Shown in pieces: positions 28,351-39,300 of a stretch of 64,000 nt of DNA. The translations under genes were made by a program, and so were the position numbers. The DNA is from Clostridia bacterium. GTDB taxonomy: Bacteria; Bacillota; Clostridia; UBA1381. The notes beneath the pieces are model-generated. The model was given only the letters and a program-made list of their open reading frames with translations. It was not told the DNA's origin and did no database searches. Location: NCBI GenBank assembly GCA_900751885.1, contig CAADTH010000034.1, positions 1 to 64,000 on the forward strand, written 5' to 3'. Position 1 is the first letter of the stretch; every line of letters begins with the position of its first letter.

Positions 28351-31300
28351 ATGAAAAAAAGTGTGAAGCAATTTGTATCAGCAATATTGTCGGTTTTGAT
28401 GCTGATAGGGGTATCAACAAACGTGCTTATTGCTGCGGCTTCTTATGAGGAAGACAACGGAACCTATACATGGGACCTTACAGCCATAAGCGATATGGAT
28501 TATGATGAAGAGGCTTTTCGCAGTACCGGTATGGATTATAACGGACTCGTGATAAAGGGTACAGATACAGCAAATTCATCCATAAGCAGTGAGGGTGTCG
28601 AATTATATAAAAACAGTGATGGAAGTATGTACATAAAATATGAGGCCGAAAAGGATGGAACGATATATGTAACGGCTAAAATAGGAAAGAAAGACTCAAG
28701 ATTCGGGAATGTGATGATTGACACCAATAATCAAAAAGGTGCAGATTCTGAAGAATTTATAAGCAGTAATACAGAAAATACTATAAAAACAGGACAGCAT
28801 GATATCACGGCGGGCACATATTATATTTTTAATGGGAACAGTGCGCCAGCGTATATACAGGAAATTAAATTTGTGGAGAGGGATTTGGGAGATAATCCAC
28901 AGGAAAGTAATCCACCGCAGGAAAGTGTGGCACCATCACTCAAGCCTACGAATGATCCTTCGGTTACATTGCCGCCAATAGGGGAATATGAGCCGGGATT
29001 CAGTTATTATGAAGATTATGATGAAATAGATCCGTCAAGCGGCGATGTGGGCAAGTGGATTGCCCGTGACGGCGGAATAAAGATAACAGAAGATACAGAC
29101 AGCAACCGTTATATAAACATGAACCATACAGCAAGCGGCGGTCGTGGAGCATATCTGCTTCTGAACTCCAAGGTTGACGATATCGCTCAATATACGATGG
29201 AATTTGATGCAAAATTAAAAAATAGCACCAAGGGCAGGTCACAGCTTGTTTTGGGCGCGGCGGATTATCTGATAGCGAGTGATGGGACAGAGGAAGATCC
29301 GATAGACAGAAAACGGTTTGATTATAAAAAAGGAATGGAAGGCAATTATATTTTTATGCTGGAGGGCGTGCCAAATTCGCAGGCGTGGGTATTAAATCCC
29401 GGCAGTGATAATATAACGCTCGAATTGCCTGTATCGGAGTTTTTACACTTTGAAATTGAGGGCTGTGTTTCATCGAATCAAGCGTACTTGAAAATTAGAG
29501 ATGGTGATACCATAATCTTTGACGCTCAAATCACACCGCATTCAGACTATGCGACACCTCAGATGCTGTACATGCTCGGAGGAAGAGATAATGCAGACAT
29601 AGGGATTGATACTATAGAATTTAAGGCATATTACGGGATAGAGGTGGTCTCTTCCTATAGAGCGGATGATGAGGTAGGAATTAGCATTGCCCCGCTTGAC
29701 GAGGATATTCGTGTATATGCCGCGCTTTACAGTGGTGAAAAAACACTTGAAAGCGTAGCTGCTGTAAAATGTGACGGAAAAACAGCAAAAACGCTGAAGC
29801 TCAATATAGGAGGAACAACCGGTGACACGGTGAAACTGTATCAGTGGAAGGATGAATTAACACCGCTTACCAATCCAGAGGAAATAAAGCTTGATGAAAT
29901 AGGACCGCGTGAAAGTGCAACAATGATGGATATGCGCTATGCATATGATGATGCATCTGTCAGTCTTGACGGCGAGACAAATTATAAGGACACAATACCA
30001 TATCGCTATTATCTTCCGGAAGGGTATGACAGCACAAAAAAATATCCTGTACTTGTCTATCTTCACGGCGCCGGCTCCAGAGGTGAGGACAATAAGGGAC
30101 AAATCAGAAATGACAAGCATATATTTAACACACTGCTTGGAGAGGAATATATAAACAATCCAGATACGCAGTGCATTATGATTGCGCCTCAGCTTCCGAG
30201 GTATAACGATAAAGAGAACAGGTATATTGACCGTGCATGGTCACAGGGTTCTTATAATTATAATGAAGTCACTCCATATGAATACGCAAAGCATGTCCAT
30301 GATATTATTGTCAAAGTGACGGAACAGTACAATGGCGATACAGACAGAATCTATATTTCTGGTCAGTCAATGGGAGGGTATGGCTGCTGGTATCTTGCAG
30401 CAACCTATCCAGAAATGTTTGCGGCAGCAGTGGGACTCTGCGGAGCAGGACCGATTGATGCTGACGGCGCCGGGAAAATGGCGGAACAAAATATGGCTGC
30501 ATGGGCATTCCATGGGGATAAGGATACAACGGTGCCGACAAAAGGTTCCATAGAGATGATTGATGCATTAAAGGATTTTGGTGCGACAAATGCGCATCTT
30601 ACCATAATGCCCGATTATGAACATGACATTGAACACGACGTATTTACACTCATAGGCAAGCAGCAGGGAATCTATGAGTGGCTTTTCAAGCAGTCAAGGA
30701 CGAAAAATTTAGAGAATAAAGGAGGAGAACCGGAACCTGATCCGGGAGACTCCGGTACAGACCCCACTCCTACGCCTTCGGAGGAGCCTGTGTATGATGC
30801 ATATGTTACAGCGATTTACACGATTGACGGAACAGCAGACGGCGAGGTTGCAAGAACAGAATCTGTTGTTAGGGGAGAATCAGGAACTGATGTGACACTT
30901 CCTGATACGATGTTTGCCGCGCGTAAATTCAGTGATGTAAATGGACTGTATGATGTTTATACCTGCGAAAAAACACAGAACAGTATTAGGCTTGGCAAAG
31001 GTGAAAATATTCTTTATATTAATTTACATCATGTAGACGGAAAATATTATTATTACGAAGATTTCGAGGATAGAACCCTAGGGGATATTGACAGTTCGGA
31101 TTCCTGGTATCATGGCGGAGCAGGCACAGAAGGACGTTTTATTAAATGCACCACCGACGCTGCAAACGCATCAACTGCGGTCCGCTGGTATTCAAGCGGA
31201 GCAGGCAGCGCAAGAGAAAAGACATTTGTTCTTGTAAATAATGCACCTGAAATTCCTGCCGGTGAAAAAATGGTGTTTTCAGCAGATATGAGAATCGGAG

Positions 31301-34300
31301 TGACAAATGGAGACACGAACCACACAGATTTACATTTTTCAAACAATGAGAGTGATGTACTGTCAGCGCAAATATTTAACACAATAAAAACTGTGGCAAT
31401 AAATGGTGAAAGTATAAGGCTTCCAAGTATAGATGGTTCAGATGAGGAAAATCAGAAAAAAACACTTTCACGCTGGATGAATGTAAATATTACATTTGAT
31501 CCGCTAAAGTCGGAAAACAATGCTGTTATCACACTGACTCCGTTAAATGACGGTGACAAATTTACGATAAACAGCGATTCCTCTGAGAGGGAACAGTACA
31601 TGACTACGGTCACTACCACCGAAAACGCAATTACAAAGCTAAGAGTAAGTATATGCAAGGGGTATAGGGGTGCAGTAATTCTCGATAATGTCGCATTATA
31701 TAATACATCATCGGAATATAACACACCTATTATGAATGAGCTTGCAATGGCGCTCAATATTTACGGTAGTATGGATGAGGAAAACTACGATAGTGCAAAT
31801 TTTTCGCAGTATAATATAGCCGTCAGGGAAGCACAGGCAGTATTAAATAATTTGAATGCGTCGAACAAGGAGGCAAAGGAAGCCAAGGCTGCGCTTATCG
31901 GCGCGGCAGGCGCGCTTGTTCCGAAAGAGAAAATGAGTGGCAGCAGAATCATAGTCAATGAAAATCCTGATTGGATATTTATAAAAGAAAAAAATTATCA
32001 GAACGATATTTCTGCGATGCCGTCCACTAATTCGGATACTCTTGCACTTTCAGGCTGGGAGGGAGTGAGCATTCCTCATACATGGAATGCATATGACGGT
32101 TCAGACGGCGTATCGGGCTATGACAAATGCAAGAGCTGGTATAGAAAGAATATGTACGTTGACAGCTCCTATGAAGGAAAAAAAGTATATCTTGAATTCG
32201 AAGGTTCTTCCTTTAGAACAAGACTTTATATCAATGGTGTTCCTGTACCATACAGTATGAAGGATCCGTTTGGAACTGCAGATCAGAATGGAGTGGAATA
32301 TGTACATAAGGGCGGATTTAATACCTTCCGATTTGATGTGACAGATTATATCGAATACGGTAAATCCAACAATGTGGTTGTTTCGGTGGACAACAGCTAC
32401 AGCGCGGATACGCTTCCTCTTGGGGGTGATTACTCAAAAGAAGGAGGCATTTACCGAAACGTCTCTCTTGTTATAACCAACCCAGTCCATGTGGATATGC
32501 TGGACGATGGTTCAAGCGGCTTATATCTGCTCCCGTTGAAGAAAACAGCGGTCACAGATGATACAAATAAGGATTTCACACTAAAAGCATCGGCGAAAAT
32601 AGTAAACAATTCTGATTCGGACAAAACCGTAAAAATAGAGGCGGTTCTGCGTGAGCCGGATCACTATGATGTCCCGGATAATGAATACATAAAAACTCAT
32701 TTGCAGTTTAACCCTGAGGATATGTATACGCCTGGGGGGAAGAGCGTAGGCAATTTTGCAGTAAAAGAGGTAACAATCAAGGCAGGAGAGTCCTATGATT
32801 ATGCACAGACAATAGAAGTTATAAATCCGAAGCTTTGGGATGGAATGACAAATCCATACCGCTACGAAGTCAACTTAAAGGTAACAGCAGACGGTGCTGA
32901 GGTGGAGAATATGACGGAAACGATGGGCTTCCGCTATTACCGTGTACCGGCTGCATCGGGAATCAATTCCGAGGATGGCGGCGTATACCTTAACGGACAC
33001 AAGTATCCGATTAATGGTGTAGGCAAGCATCAGGATTATGGCAAGGGAGAGGATGCTTTAGGAATTGCTACAACTGAAAAGGAGATGCTTTCTGACGTTG
33101 CATTGATATATGAGATGGGTGCGAACAGTGTAAGGCTGGTGCATTATCAGCATAGTTTGCATGAGGTTGAGCTTTACGACAAGCTTGGTATAACAGTGTG
33201 GTCAGAGCCAGCTCTATGCAGTATTATGACAAATGCAAGCCAGAAATCGTACGATGCATTTGAGAAGGCGACGCTTTATCAGTATGCAGCAATGGTTAAA
33301 CAGCAGTATAATAAACCTTCCGTGCTGTTTTGGTGCTTCTCTAACGAACTGACCCATGAATTTGACGACAATGGAAAACAAATTACATCACTGGATGGGG
33401 TTCAGATAGAAGGTCAGTTCCCGTCTGCAATACCGCTATTCGAGAAAATGCAGGCACTTTCAAAGGAGCTGGATCCGTCAAGGCTTACAACCTATGCAGC
33501 CAATAAGCGCAGACATAAGGGAGATATGGGAACGGATTTAACAGGATCAAACCTTTATCCTTATTGGTATCTCAACAAGACAGTAAGCTCTACCATGAGA
33601 GATGCATACAAAAATCTTACAGAACTAAATTATGGAACACCGAAGGCACTTTGCTTGTCAGAAGTCGGCGGCGCGGGAGTTGTCGGAAGAACACTTGAAT
33701 ATAATGAAGACGGAACAGTTACACAGCTTGGAACGTCTTCCAGCACCTACACAAGCAATACTACCTATCAGGCATTCATGCATGAAAAGATTTTGTATGA
33801 ATTAAGAAACAGCTGCAGAGGTCTGTGGGGAGTGTATTTGTGGCAGATGTTTGACAGTGCAAATGATACGGTTGATGTAAATCTCGGAGGCATGAATACG
33901 AAAGGTCTTGTTTCCTATGACCACCAAACCAGAAAGGCAGCATATTATTTCTATAAGGCAAACTGGAATACATGGGAACCGTTTGTATATATAGTGAATA
34001 CTGAAAGAGCAGTGCGGCCATCGGATAAGACGATAATAAGGGCATATTCAAACACCGAGGAGTGTCAGCTTTATGTAAACGGGCAGCCTTACAAAGAGCC
34101 GATAACAGATGTCAACACAACGGATAATGTTTATGATAATAACCATGTATTTATGTGGTATGATGTACAGCTTGACGCGGGTAAAGCAAATACAATAGAG
34201 ATAAAAGGTATCAACGGAAGCGATGAGGTTTGTACAAGCAACGCAGTGAACGGGAATGTAAACTTTACTGTTGACGGGACACTGCTCACATCGCAAACGA

Positions 34301-35112
34301 ACGATATAGAGATAGAGAGCTCAACGGGATTGGTACCGGGAGAAAATAAAATCAAGGTACGGACAATGGCGAAAAATGCACCTGAAATCACCTCCATCAC
34401 AGATCTGACAGCAGTAAAGACATCTCTTGAGGGAACGACAGTATCAGTGTTGGATGAAAGCGGAAATGAGATAACAAACGGTAAGCTTCTTGAGGGAATG
34501 ACGGTAAGGGCTGAGGATATAAACGGAAATAAGACAGATTACCGGGTTATGTATGAAGATATTGCATCAGGCAGGGCTCCAGGCGGAGCATCCGCTCTCA
34601 CGGATGACAGTACAAAATCTTCGTGGACAGCTTCGGACGGCAGTATTGTAATTGATCTTGGAGCAGAATATAATTTGAATGGCGCTGATATACTGTTTGA
34701 TTCGCCGGCTGCGTATAAAATACAGGTAAGCTCTGACAATAGCAGCTATTCTGCCGTGACTGAAAAATCATCTGTGACCGATAAAACAGTTAGTGATATC
34801 TTTACTGCATCAGGGCGGTACGTTAAAATAAAATTTACGGGAGATACAAGTGTAAAAGAAATAAACATATACGGCTGGCGTTTTAATAATAAGGGCAATT
34901 ACACCATTGATAAAAACGATATTTATCTTGGTCAGTCATCGGAGGAGCATGATACTGATGAGGTATATAACAATCTGCCTGTTGAAGGTCAGGCAAAGTA
35001 TGAACTTGAACTTGCCGAGGCGGGACGTGTATTGTCCGAGGGGGATAAGCTTATTGTTACAGAAACGCATGGAAGCACCAAAGAGTATATCCTGCATATG
35101 GGAAATAAATAA
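28351..35112 (+). CDS. Secreted esterase + GH2 beta-galactosidase-like fusion
   Basis: 2253 aa; AAAGGAG precedes ATG 28351; signal peptide ends near IAAA. Residues 31-175 are a WDxT module; 210-430 a concanavalin-like fold; 431-520 an LW-type module. Residues 521-790 are an alpha/beta hydrolase of the CE1/PHB-depolymerase type: YLHGAGSRGEDN oxyanion region, GQSMGG (Ser673), HGDKDTTVP and a late His. Residues 800-1120 are beta-sandwiches and 1128-1195 a helical FIVAR-like spacer. Residues 1200-1960 are a GH2 with sugar-binding, Ig and TIM-barrel parts: acid/base Glu1666 in CFSNELTHEF, nucleophile Glu1771 in CLSEVGGAG. A discoidin (F5/8) domain lies at 2060-2170. The enzyme probably deacylates and removes beta-galactose from decorated pectin or xyloglucan. 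There is no anchor motif; the exact sugar is inferred. Confidence 0.85.
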   Translation: MKKSVKQFVSAILSVLMLIGVSTNVLIAAASYEEDNGTYTWDLTAISDMDYDEEAFRSTGMDYNGLVIKGTDTANSSISSEGVELYKNSDGSMYIKYEAEKDGTIYVTAKIGKKDSRFGNVMIDTNNQKGADSEEFISSNTENTIKTGQHDITAGTYYIFNGNSAPAYIQEIKFVERDLGDNPQESNPPQESVAPSLKPTNDPSVTLPPIGEYEPGFSYYEDYDEIDPSSGDVGKWIARDGGIKITEDTDSNRYINMNHTASGGRGAYLLLNSKVDDIAQYTMEFDAKLKNSTKGRSQLVLGAADYLIASDGTEEDPIDRKRFDYKKGMEGNYIFMLEGVPNSQAWVLNPGSDNITLELPVSEFLHFEIEGCVSSNQAYLKIRDGDTIIFDAQITPHSDYATPQMLYMLGGRDNADIGIDTIEFKAYYGIEVVSSYRADDEVGISIAPLDEDIRVYAALYSGEKTLESVAAVKCDGKTAKTLKLNIGGTTGDTVKLYQWKDELTPLTNPEEIKLDEIGPRESATMMDMRYAYDDASVSLDGETNYKDTIPYRYYLPEGYDSTKKYPVLVYLHGAGSRGEDNKGQIRNDKHIFNTLLGEEYINNPDTQCIMIAPQLPRYNDKENRYIDRAWSQGSYNYNEVTPYEYAKHVHDIIVKVTEQYNGDTDRIYISGQSMGGYGCWYLAATYPEMFAAAVGLCGAGPIDADGAGKMAEQNMAAWAFHGDKDTTVPTKGSIEMIDALKDFGATNAHLTIMPDYEHDIEHDVFTLIGKQQGIYEWLFKQSRTKNLENKGGEPEPDPGDSGTDPTPTPSEEPVYDAYVTAIYTIDGTADGEVARTESVVRGESGTDVTLPDTMFAARKFSDVNGLYDVYTCEKTQNSIRLGKGENILYINLHHVDGKYYYYEDFEDRTLGDIDSSDSWYHGGAGTEGRFIKCTTDAANASTAVRWYSSGAGSAREKTFVLVNNAPEIPAGEKMVFSADMRIGVTNGDTNHTDLHFSNNESDVLSAQIFNTIKTVAINGESIRLPSIDGSDEENQKKTLSRWMNVNITFDPLKSENNAVITLTPLNDGDKFTINSDSSEREQYMTTVTTTENAITKLRVSICKGYRGAVILDNVALYNTSSEYNTPIMNELAMALNIYGSMDEENYDSANFSQYNIAVREAQAVLNNLNASNKEAKEAKAALIGAAGALVPKEKMSGSRIIVNENPDWIFIKEKNYQNDISAMPSTNSDTLALSGWEGVSIPHTWNAYDGSDGVSGYDKCKSWYRKNMYVDSSYEGKKVYLEFEGSSFRTRLYINGVPVPYSMKDPFGTADQNGVEYVHKGGFNTFRFDVTDYIEYGKSNNVVVSVDNSYSADTLPLGGDYSKEGGIYRNVSLVITNPVHVDMLDDGSSGLYLLPLKKTAVTDDTNKDFTLKASAKIVNNSDSDKTVKIEAVLREPDHYDVPDNEYIKTHLQFNPEDMYTPGGKSVGNFAVKEVTIKAGESYDYAQTIEVINPKLWDGMTNPYRYEVNLKVTADGAEVENMTETMGFRYYRVPAASGINSEDGGVYLNGHKYPINGVGKHQDYGKGEDALGIATTEKEMLSDVALIYEMGANSVRLVHYQHSLHEVELYDKLGITVWSEPALCSIMTNASQKSYDAFEKATLYQYAAMVKQQYNKPSVLFWCFSNELTHEFDDNGKQITSLDGVQIEGQFPSAIPLFEKMQALSKELDPSRLTTYAANKRRHKGDMGTDLTGSNLYPYWYLNKTVSSTMRDAYKNLTELNYGTPKALCLSEVGGAGVVGRTLEYNEDGTVTQLGTSSSTYTSNTTYQAFMHEKILYELRNSCRGLWGVYLWQMFDSANDTVDVNLGGMNTKGLVSYDHQTRKAAYYFYKANWNTWEPFVYIVNTERAVRPSDKTIIRAYSNTEECQLYVNGQPYKEPITDVNTTDNVYDNNHVFMWYDVQLDAGKANTIEIKGINGSDEVCTSNAVNGNVNFTVDGTLLTSQTNDIEIESSTGLVPGENKIKVRTMAKNAPEITSITDLTAVKTSLEGTTVSVLDESGNEITNGKLLEGMTVRAEDINGNKTDYRVMYEDIASGRAPGGASALTDDSTKSSWTASDGSIVIDLGAEYNLNGADILFDSPAAYKIQVSSDNSSYSAVTEKSSVTDKTVSDIFTASGRYVKIKFTGDTSVKEINIYGWRFNNKGNYTIDKNDIYLGQSSEEHDTDEVYNNLPVEGQAKYELELAEAGRVLSEGDKLIVTETHGSTKEYILHMGNK

Positions 35113-35204
35113 TTTGATCATTGGAGAACATTCGAGAAGCTTGTATGGATGCAGATGGACGGGTTTATCCGTCCATGCTGTTCGATACGGATCGAGATAA
35201 GAAT

Positions 35205-36038
35205 TTAAAATTCCTTGCCTTTCCTGACAAAAGACGGCGACTCGCCGAAAAAATTCTTAAAAGCGCGTGAAAAAGAATAAGGGTCGCTGTAGCCCACCAT
35301 ATGTGCTATTTCTGATTGCTTTAAATTGGTTTGTGCAAGTAGTTCAACAGATTTCCGCAGCCGGTATTCAGAAACATAGCGTACAGGCGGTATGCCCACT
35401 GTTTCCTTGAATTTTGCAATGAAACGGCTCTCGCTGAGGTGCGCCCTGTCTGCAAGTATTTCAACGGTGAGCGGCTCGCTGTAGTGCTCGGCAATATAAT
35501 CAAGGATTGAACGCATGGTGGTATGATTTCGAGATTTGACGGAGTTGTAAAATAGTACACTTTTGCCTGCGAGAATGATATCTGTTATATCACAAAGATA
35601 GGAGAGAAACGAGCTGTAAAGACGAACCGGAAGATGCATTGCGGATGAGTAGTATTTTATGAAGCTTTTAACAAAGCGTTTGTTGGCTTTAGCGGCATGT
35701 GCTGACGGAATAATGCCGGGACAGTTAATATCCTCAAGCAAATCAATGTCTCCGCCCATCGCAAGAGAGAAGTAGCACCATAGGAATTTACAGCCGTTCT
35801 GATTTGTATAAACGCTATGGCGGGTCCCGGGGCGGTAAAGGACAGTGTCGCCTTCTGAAAGAAGATACTGCTTTTTGTTCACGGTAAGAAATGCATTCCC
35901 CTCAAGTATGATCCATATTGTATAATTGGCAGAGGTTTTGGTTTCGTTCCAGCTGCCATCTTGTGATTGGATTCTGCCTTTCATGAATTGAATGTTGAGG
36001 TTGGTCGCAACATTATCAAACAATACTGCCTGATTCAT
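35205..36038 (-). CDS. AraC-family regulator with cupin sensor
   Basis: 277 aa; GAGAGAG precedes ATG. The N-terminal cupin half (SANYTIWIILEGNAFLTVNK, YRPGTRHSVYTNQNGCKFLW) should bind a sugar. The C-terminal two helix-turn-helix motifs (LTVEILADRAHLSESRFIAK, SEIAHMVGYSDPYSFSRAFK, FFGESPSFVR) are typical AraC. The gene is convergent with the esterase/GH2 gene and divergent from the SASA/deacetylase operon. These are exactly the two genes that share a 29-bp operator-like block, so they are its likely targets. Its own promoter is on the minus strand at 36131-36103. Confidence 0.93.
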   Translation of the reverse strand: MNQAVLFDNVATNLNIQFMKGRIQSQDGSWNETKTSANYTIWIILEGNAFLTVNKKQYLLSEGDTVLYRPGTRHSVYTNQNGCKFLWCYFSLAMGGDIDLLEDINCPGIIPSAHAAKANKRFVKSFIKYYSSAMHLPVRLYSSFLSYLCDITDIILAGKSVLFYNSVKSRNHTTMRSILDYIAEHYSEPLTVEILADRAHLSESRFIAKFKETVGIPPVRYVSEYRLRKSVELLAQTNLKQSEIAHMVGYSDPYSFSRAFKNFFGESPSFVRKGKEF

Positions 36039-36060
36039 AGAAATCTCTCTCTTTCATAGA

Positions 36061-36101
36061 AGCCTATACAAGGTCTATAAGCCTTGCATAGGCTTTTTTT
36101 T
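36061..36101 (+). terminator. Plus-strand terminator inside the araC leader
   Basis: agcctatacaagg (36061-36073) pairs with ccttgcataggct (36082-36094), one mismatch, followed by eight T on the plus strand. It lies between the araC promoter and araC ribosome site. It therefore forms a hairpin in the araC mRNA leader and terminates plus-strand transcription running antisense through araC. Confidence 0.75.
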
Positions 36102-36102
36102 A

Positions 36103-36131
36103 ATCATATATTATCGTCATGCGCTTGTCAA
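36103..36131 (-). promoter_or_regulatory. Promoter of the araC gene
   Basis: On the minus strand: TTGACA (36131-36126), 17-bp spacer, TATGAT (36108-36103). A near-consensus vegetative promoter. Confidence 0.8.
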
Positions 36132-36249
36132 TAAATTTAGCTGAAAATATAATAATTTATGCTATTTATCAGGCAATGAACATTGTTTTTGCAGATATCG
36201 GTATAAAAAACAGAGAAAATTAGATGGTGGTAGAAAAAACAATCATTTC

Positions 36250-36304
36250 TGCAATCTAAAGAAAAAGGGCGGCTATTTAAAATGAGATATTTCTGCGGTA
36301 AAAT
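36250..36304 (+). promoter_or_regulatory. Operator and promoter of the SASA/deacetylase operon
   Basis: Second copy of the 29-bp block (36250-36278), then -35 TTTAAA (36276-36281), 17-bp spacer, -10 TAAAAT (36299-36304). The -35/-10 pair and several spacer bases match the promoters at 48911 and 51106. Confidence 0.65.
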
Positions 36305-36383
36305 TAAATAAAGAAAAATAAATTGAGGTTGGGGTTTTATAGGAGATATGTTTTACGGTGAACAATGAGAAAGGATGGGCGTT

Positions 36384-39300
36384 ATGGGACAGCACAAACG
36401 TTTTACGGCATTTGTATTAGTGATTGTTATGATTACAGTAATGACGCAGGGGTTCAGATTGCGCGTTCTTGCGTCATATACAGAGGAGAGCGGCAAATAT
36501 ACCTGGGATTTGACGGACATCACAGATGAAATCGGTTATGATGAGTCGGAGTTTCAAAGCGGCACAAAATCATATGAATGGAATGATCTTACCATAACAG
36601 GTGCAAGCGCGGATGCTTCTATCACGGAAGCCGGTGTACGTTTTACAAAGGCATCGTCAAAAAATATGAATATAGCGTATACACCTATGTGTGACGGAAC
36701 TCTTACCATAACAGCAAAGATTGGAAAGTCGGGCAGTTCATACGGCTGTGTTTATGCTGACACTGCTGTTGGTGAGAAGAAAAATCTCGTTATCTCATCT
36801 AAATCAAGCGGAGCTGTGGTTACAGCGTCAATAGAGTTGAAGGGTGATGGCGAAACAACATATTACATATACAATGGCAACGGCGGTCCTGTGGAAATAC
36901 AGAAATTGGAGTTTTCCTTTGTTCCCTCTGTTTCTCCGCCGGAGGTGACGGATAAACCGGAAAATACCGATACACCGGTAGAGCCACCCGAAACAATACC
37001 ACCCGAACCAACCGAAGAGCCTTACGTCTTAAATTGGGATTTTACAAATATAACAGGGGAGATCGGTTATGATGAATCGGAATTTCAAAGCGGAAAATCA
37101 TATGAATACAAGGATACTGTTATAACGGGAAATGCGTCCGCGGCAGTGATCAATGAAAAAGGCGTAAAGATTGGAAAAGTGGGCGAGGATAACGGACAAA
37201 TGAATATCGCTTATACTCCTGAATATGATGGAAAATTGAGTATAGAAGCGCAAATTGGAAAATCTGGAAGTTATTATTCGGCAATATATGCCGATACGGT
37301 TCTCGGTTCAAGAAAAACCGTTGTCATAAAAGGCACAGAAGAAGGAATCTTTTCCGGAGAGGTTTTGGTGGAAGCTGGAAAAACATATTACATCTATAAT
37401 GGAGCAAGCGCGTCGGCATATATAAGGGGAATGACATTTACAGCGGATTTAAGCAGCGTTGTACCGTCAATGATAGTAAACAACACTTTTTCAGACAATA
37501 TGATTTTACAAAGAGGTAAGCCTGTTGTCTTAAAGGGGGAATGTAAATTTCTTGACAGTGCTGTGATTGAGCTGAAAAATGACAATGATGCGAATGATAT
37601 TCAGGCGAAAGAGATAGCCCTTAAAAAGGAGTTTACATGGGAAACAGAGCTTAGTCCGGTGACAAACTATACGGACACATATACTCTGACAATAACGCCG
37701 TCAGATAAAAGGGTTGAACCTTTTTCTATTCGGAATATCCTATTTGGAGATGTTTATCTTTGCGCGGGACAATCGAACATGGTCGTCGAGGCAAAGTATT
37801 ACAAGGATATGGGGATAGATTATACAGGAGAGCAGCTCAACACGGTTCATCGTGACATACGATGTCTTGATTATACTGATGGCAGATATTTTCTTCCTTT
37901 GCCGAGCGAAACGATACAGGATGGTATTTCATGGCAAGAGGTCACGGACGGAAAAATACCAGCTGTTGCATATAGCTTTGCAGAAAAGTTAAATGCTGAG
38001 ACGGGAGTACCTATCGGTATCATTGTGTCAGCATACAAGGGGACGGCTATATCGCAATGGCTTCCAAACACAGGAATTGACAAATTGAACCAAGAGCAAA
38101 ATTACTATAACGGTGAGATATATCCGTTTCGTGATATGTATTTAAACGGAATCGTCTGGTATCAAGGCGAGAGCGACAGAGGCAAGGGTGAAGAGGCGGC
38201 AGATTATTACAGTGAGAAGCTGGAAACCCTTATATCCACATACCGTGAATTGTTCAGAAATGAAGAGCAATTGCCGTTTTATATGATTCAAATAGTGCGG
38301 TTGGGCGGTGCGACCGATCCCAATAATCCGGCGCTTGCCGAGGACAGCAATTATTATCTTGCTGGAATAAGACAGGCTCAAACGGAGGTATATACCGCGT
38401 TAAAGGACAGCGGTGTTGGCATCATTCCAACACTTGACATTTATGGAAATAAGGAAAATGATATAGATTATTCAGGTACATGGGGAGCAAGCCGCGGGAA
38501 TGCGAGAAGCACGACACACCCGGGACAGAAGAATGTAGTAGGAGCGCGCGCTGCTGCGTGGGTGTTGAAGGACGTATATCATAAAACGGAATATAAAGAT
38601 AGCAGTAAAATTTATACTTCCGGACCTGTGTACAAATCGGGTAAGGCTTACGCAGACCGCATTGAGCTTGAGTATGAATGCAGCGGTAGTTTAAGGGTAA
38701 TGGATTATGACAAGTATAGTGATAATGAAACAGCCGCATTTGTAAGTGATAATCGTATAGACACAAACAAAATCCAGCAGTTCCAAATTGCTGGAGAGGA
38801 CGGCGTATATACTTGGGCGCAGGCAGAGATTGACGGAAATAAGGTTATTTTAAAAAGTGACAGTGTAACAAATCCCATCAGCTTTAGATACGCCTATGAA
38901 GGATATCATGGCTCATTTTACATTGAATGTCCAAATTTAACAGATGACAGCGGTTTGCCGGCACTTGTAACAGCGGCATCGGTGGAAGCGGCGGAAGTAG
39001 ACCCATCGCCGGACCCATCTGAATCGCCGGACCCGTCTGAATCGCCGGAGCCGCCTGAATCGCCGGACCCGTCTGAATCGCCGGACCCGTCTGAATCGCC
39101 GGAGCCGCCTGAATCGCCGGACCCGTCTGAATCGCCGAAGCCGATTGCACTAACAAAGAGAACTGTTGAAGGTGATAAAATAAGGTTTGCTTTAACAGCA
39201 CAGCCTGGTATCAGCGGCACGGTTATTGCTGTAAAGAAAAGTGATACTGGTGTGGTAATGAACATACAAATTGAGAAGCTTAAAGAGCAAACAGTGAGCT

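Noticed and set aside
39012..39137. CRISPR-like array
   Set aside because: Repeats are contiguous 18-mers without spacers and lie in frame inside a coding linker.
38884..39265. Minus-strand Gly/Ser/Asp or Ala/Ile/Pro repeat proteins
   Set aside because: They are antisense readings of the 18-bp linker repeat in the SASA/deacetylase gene.
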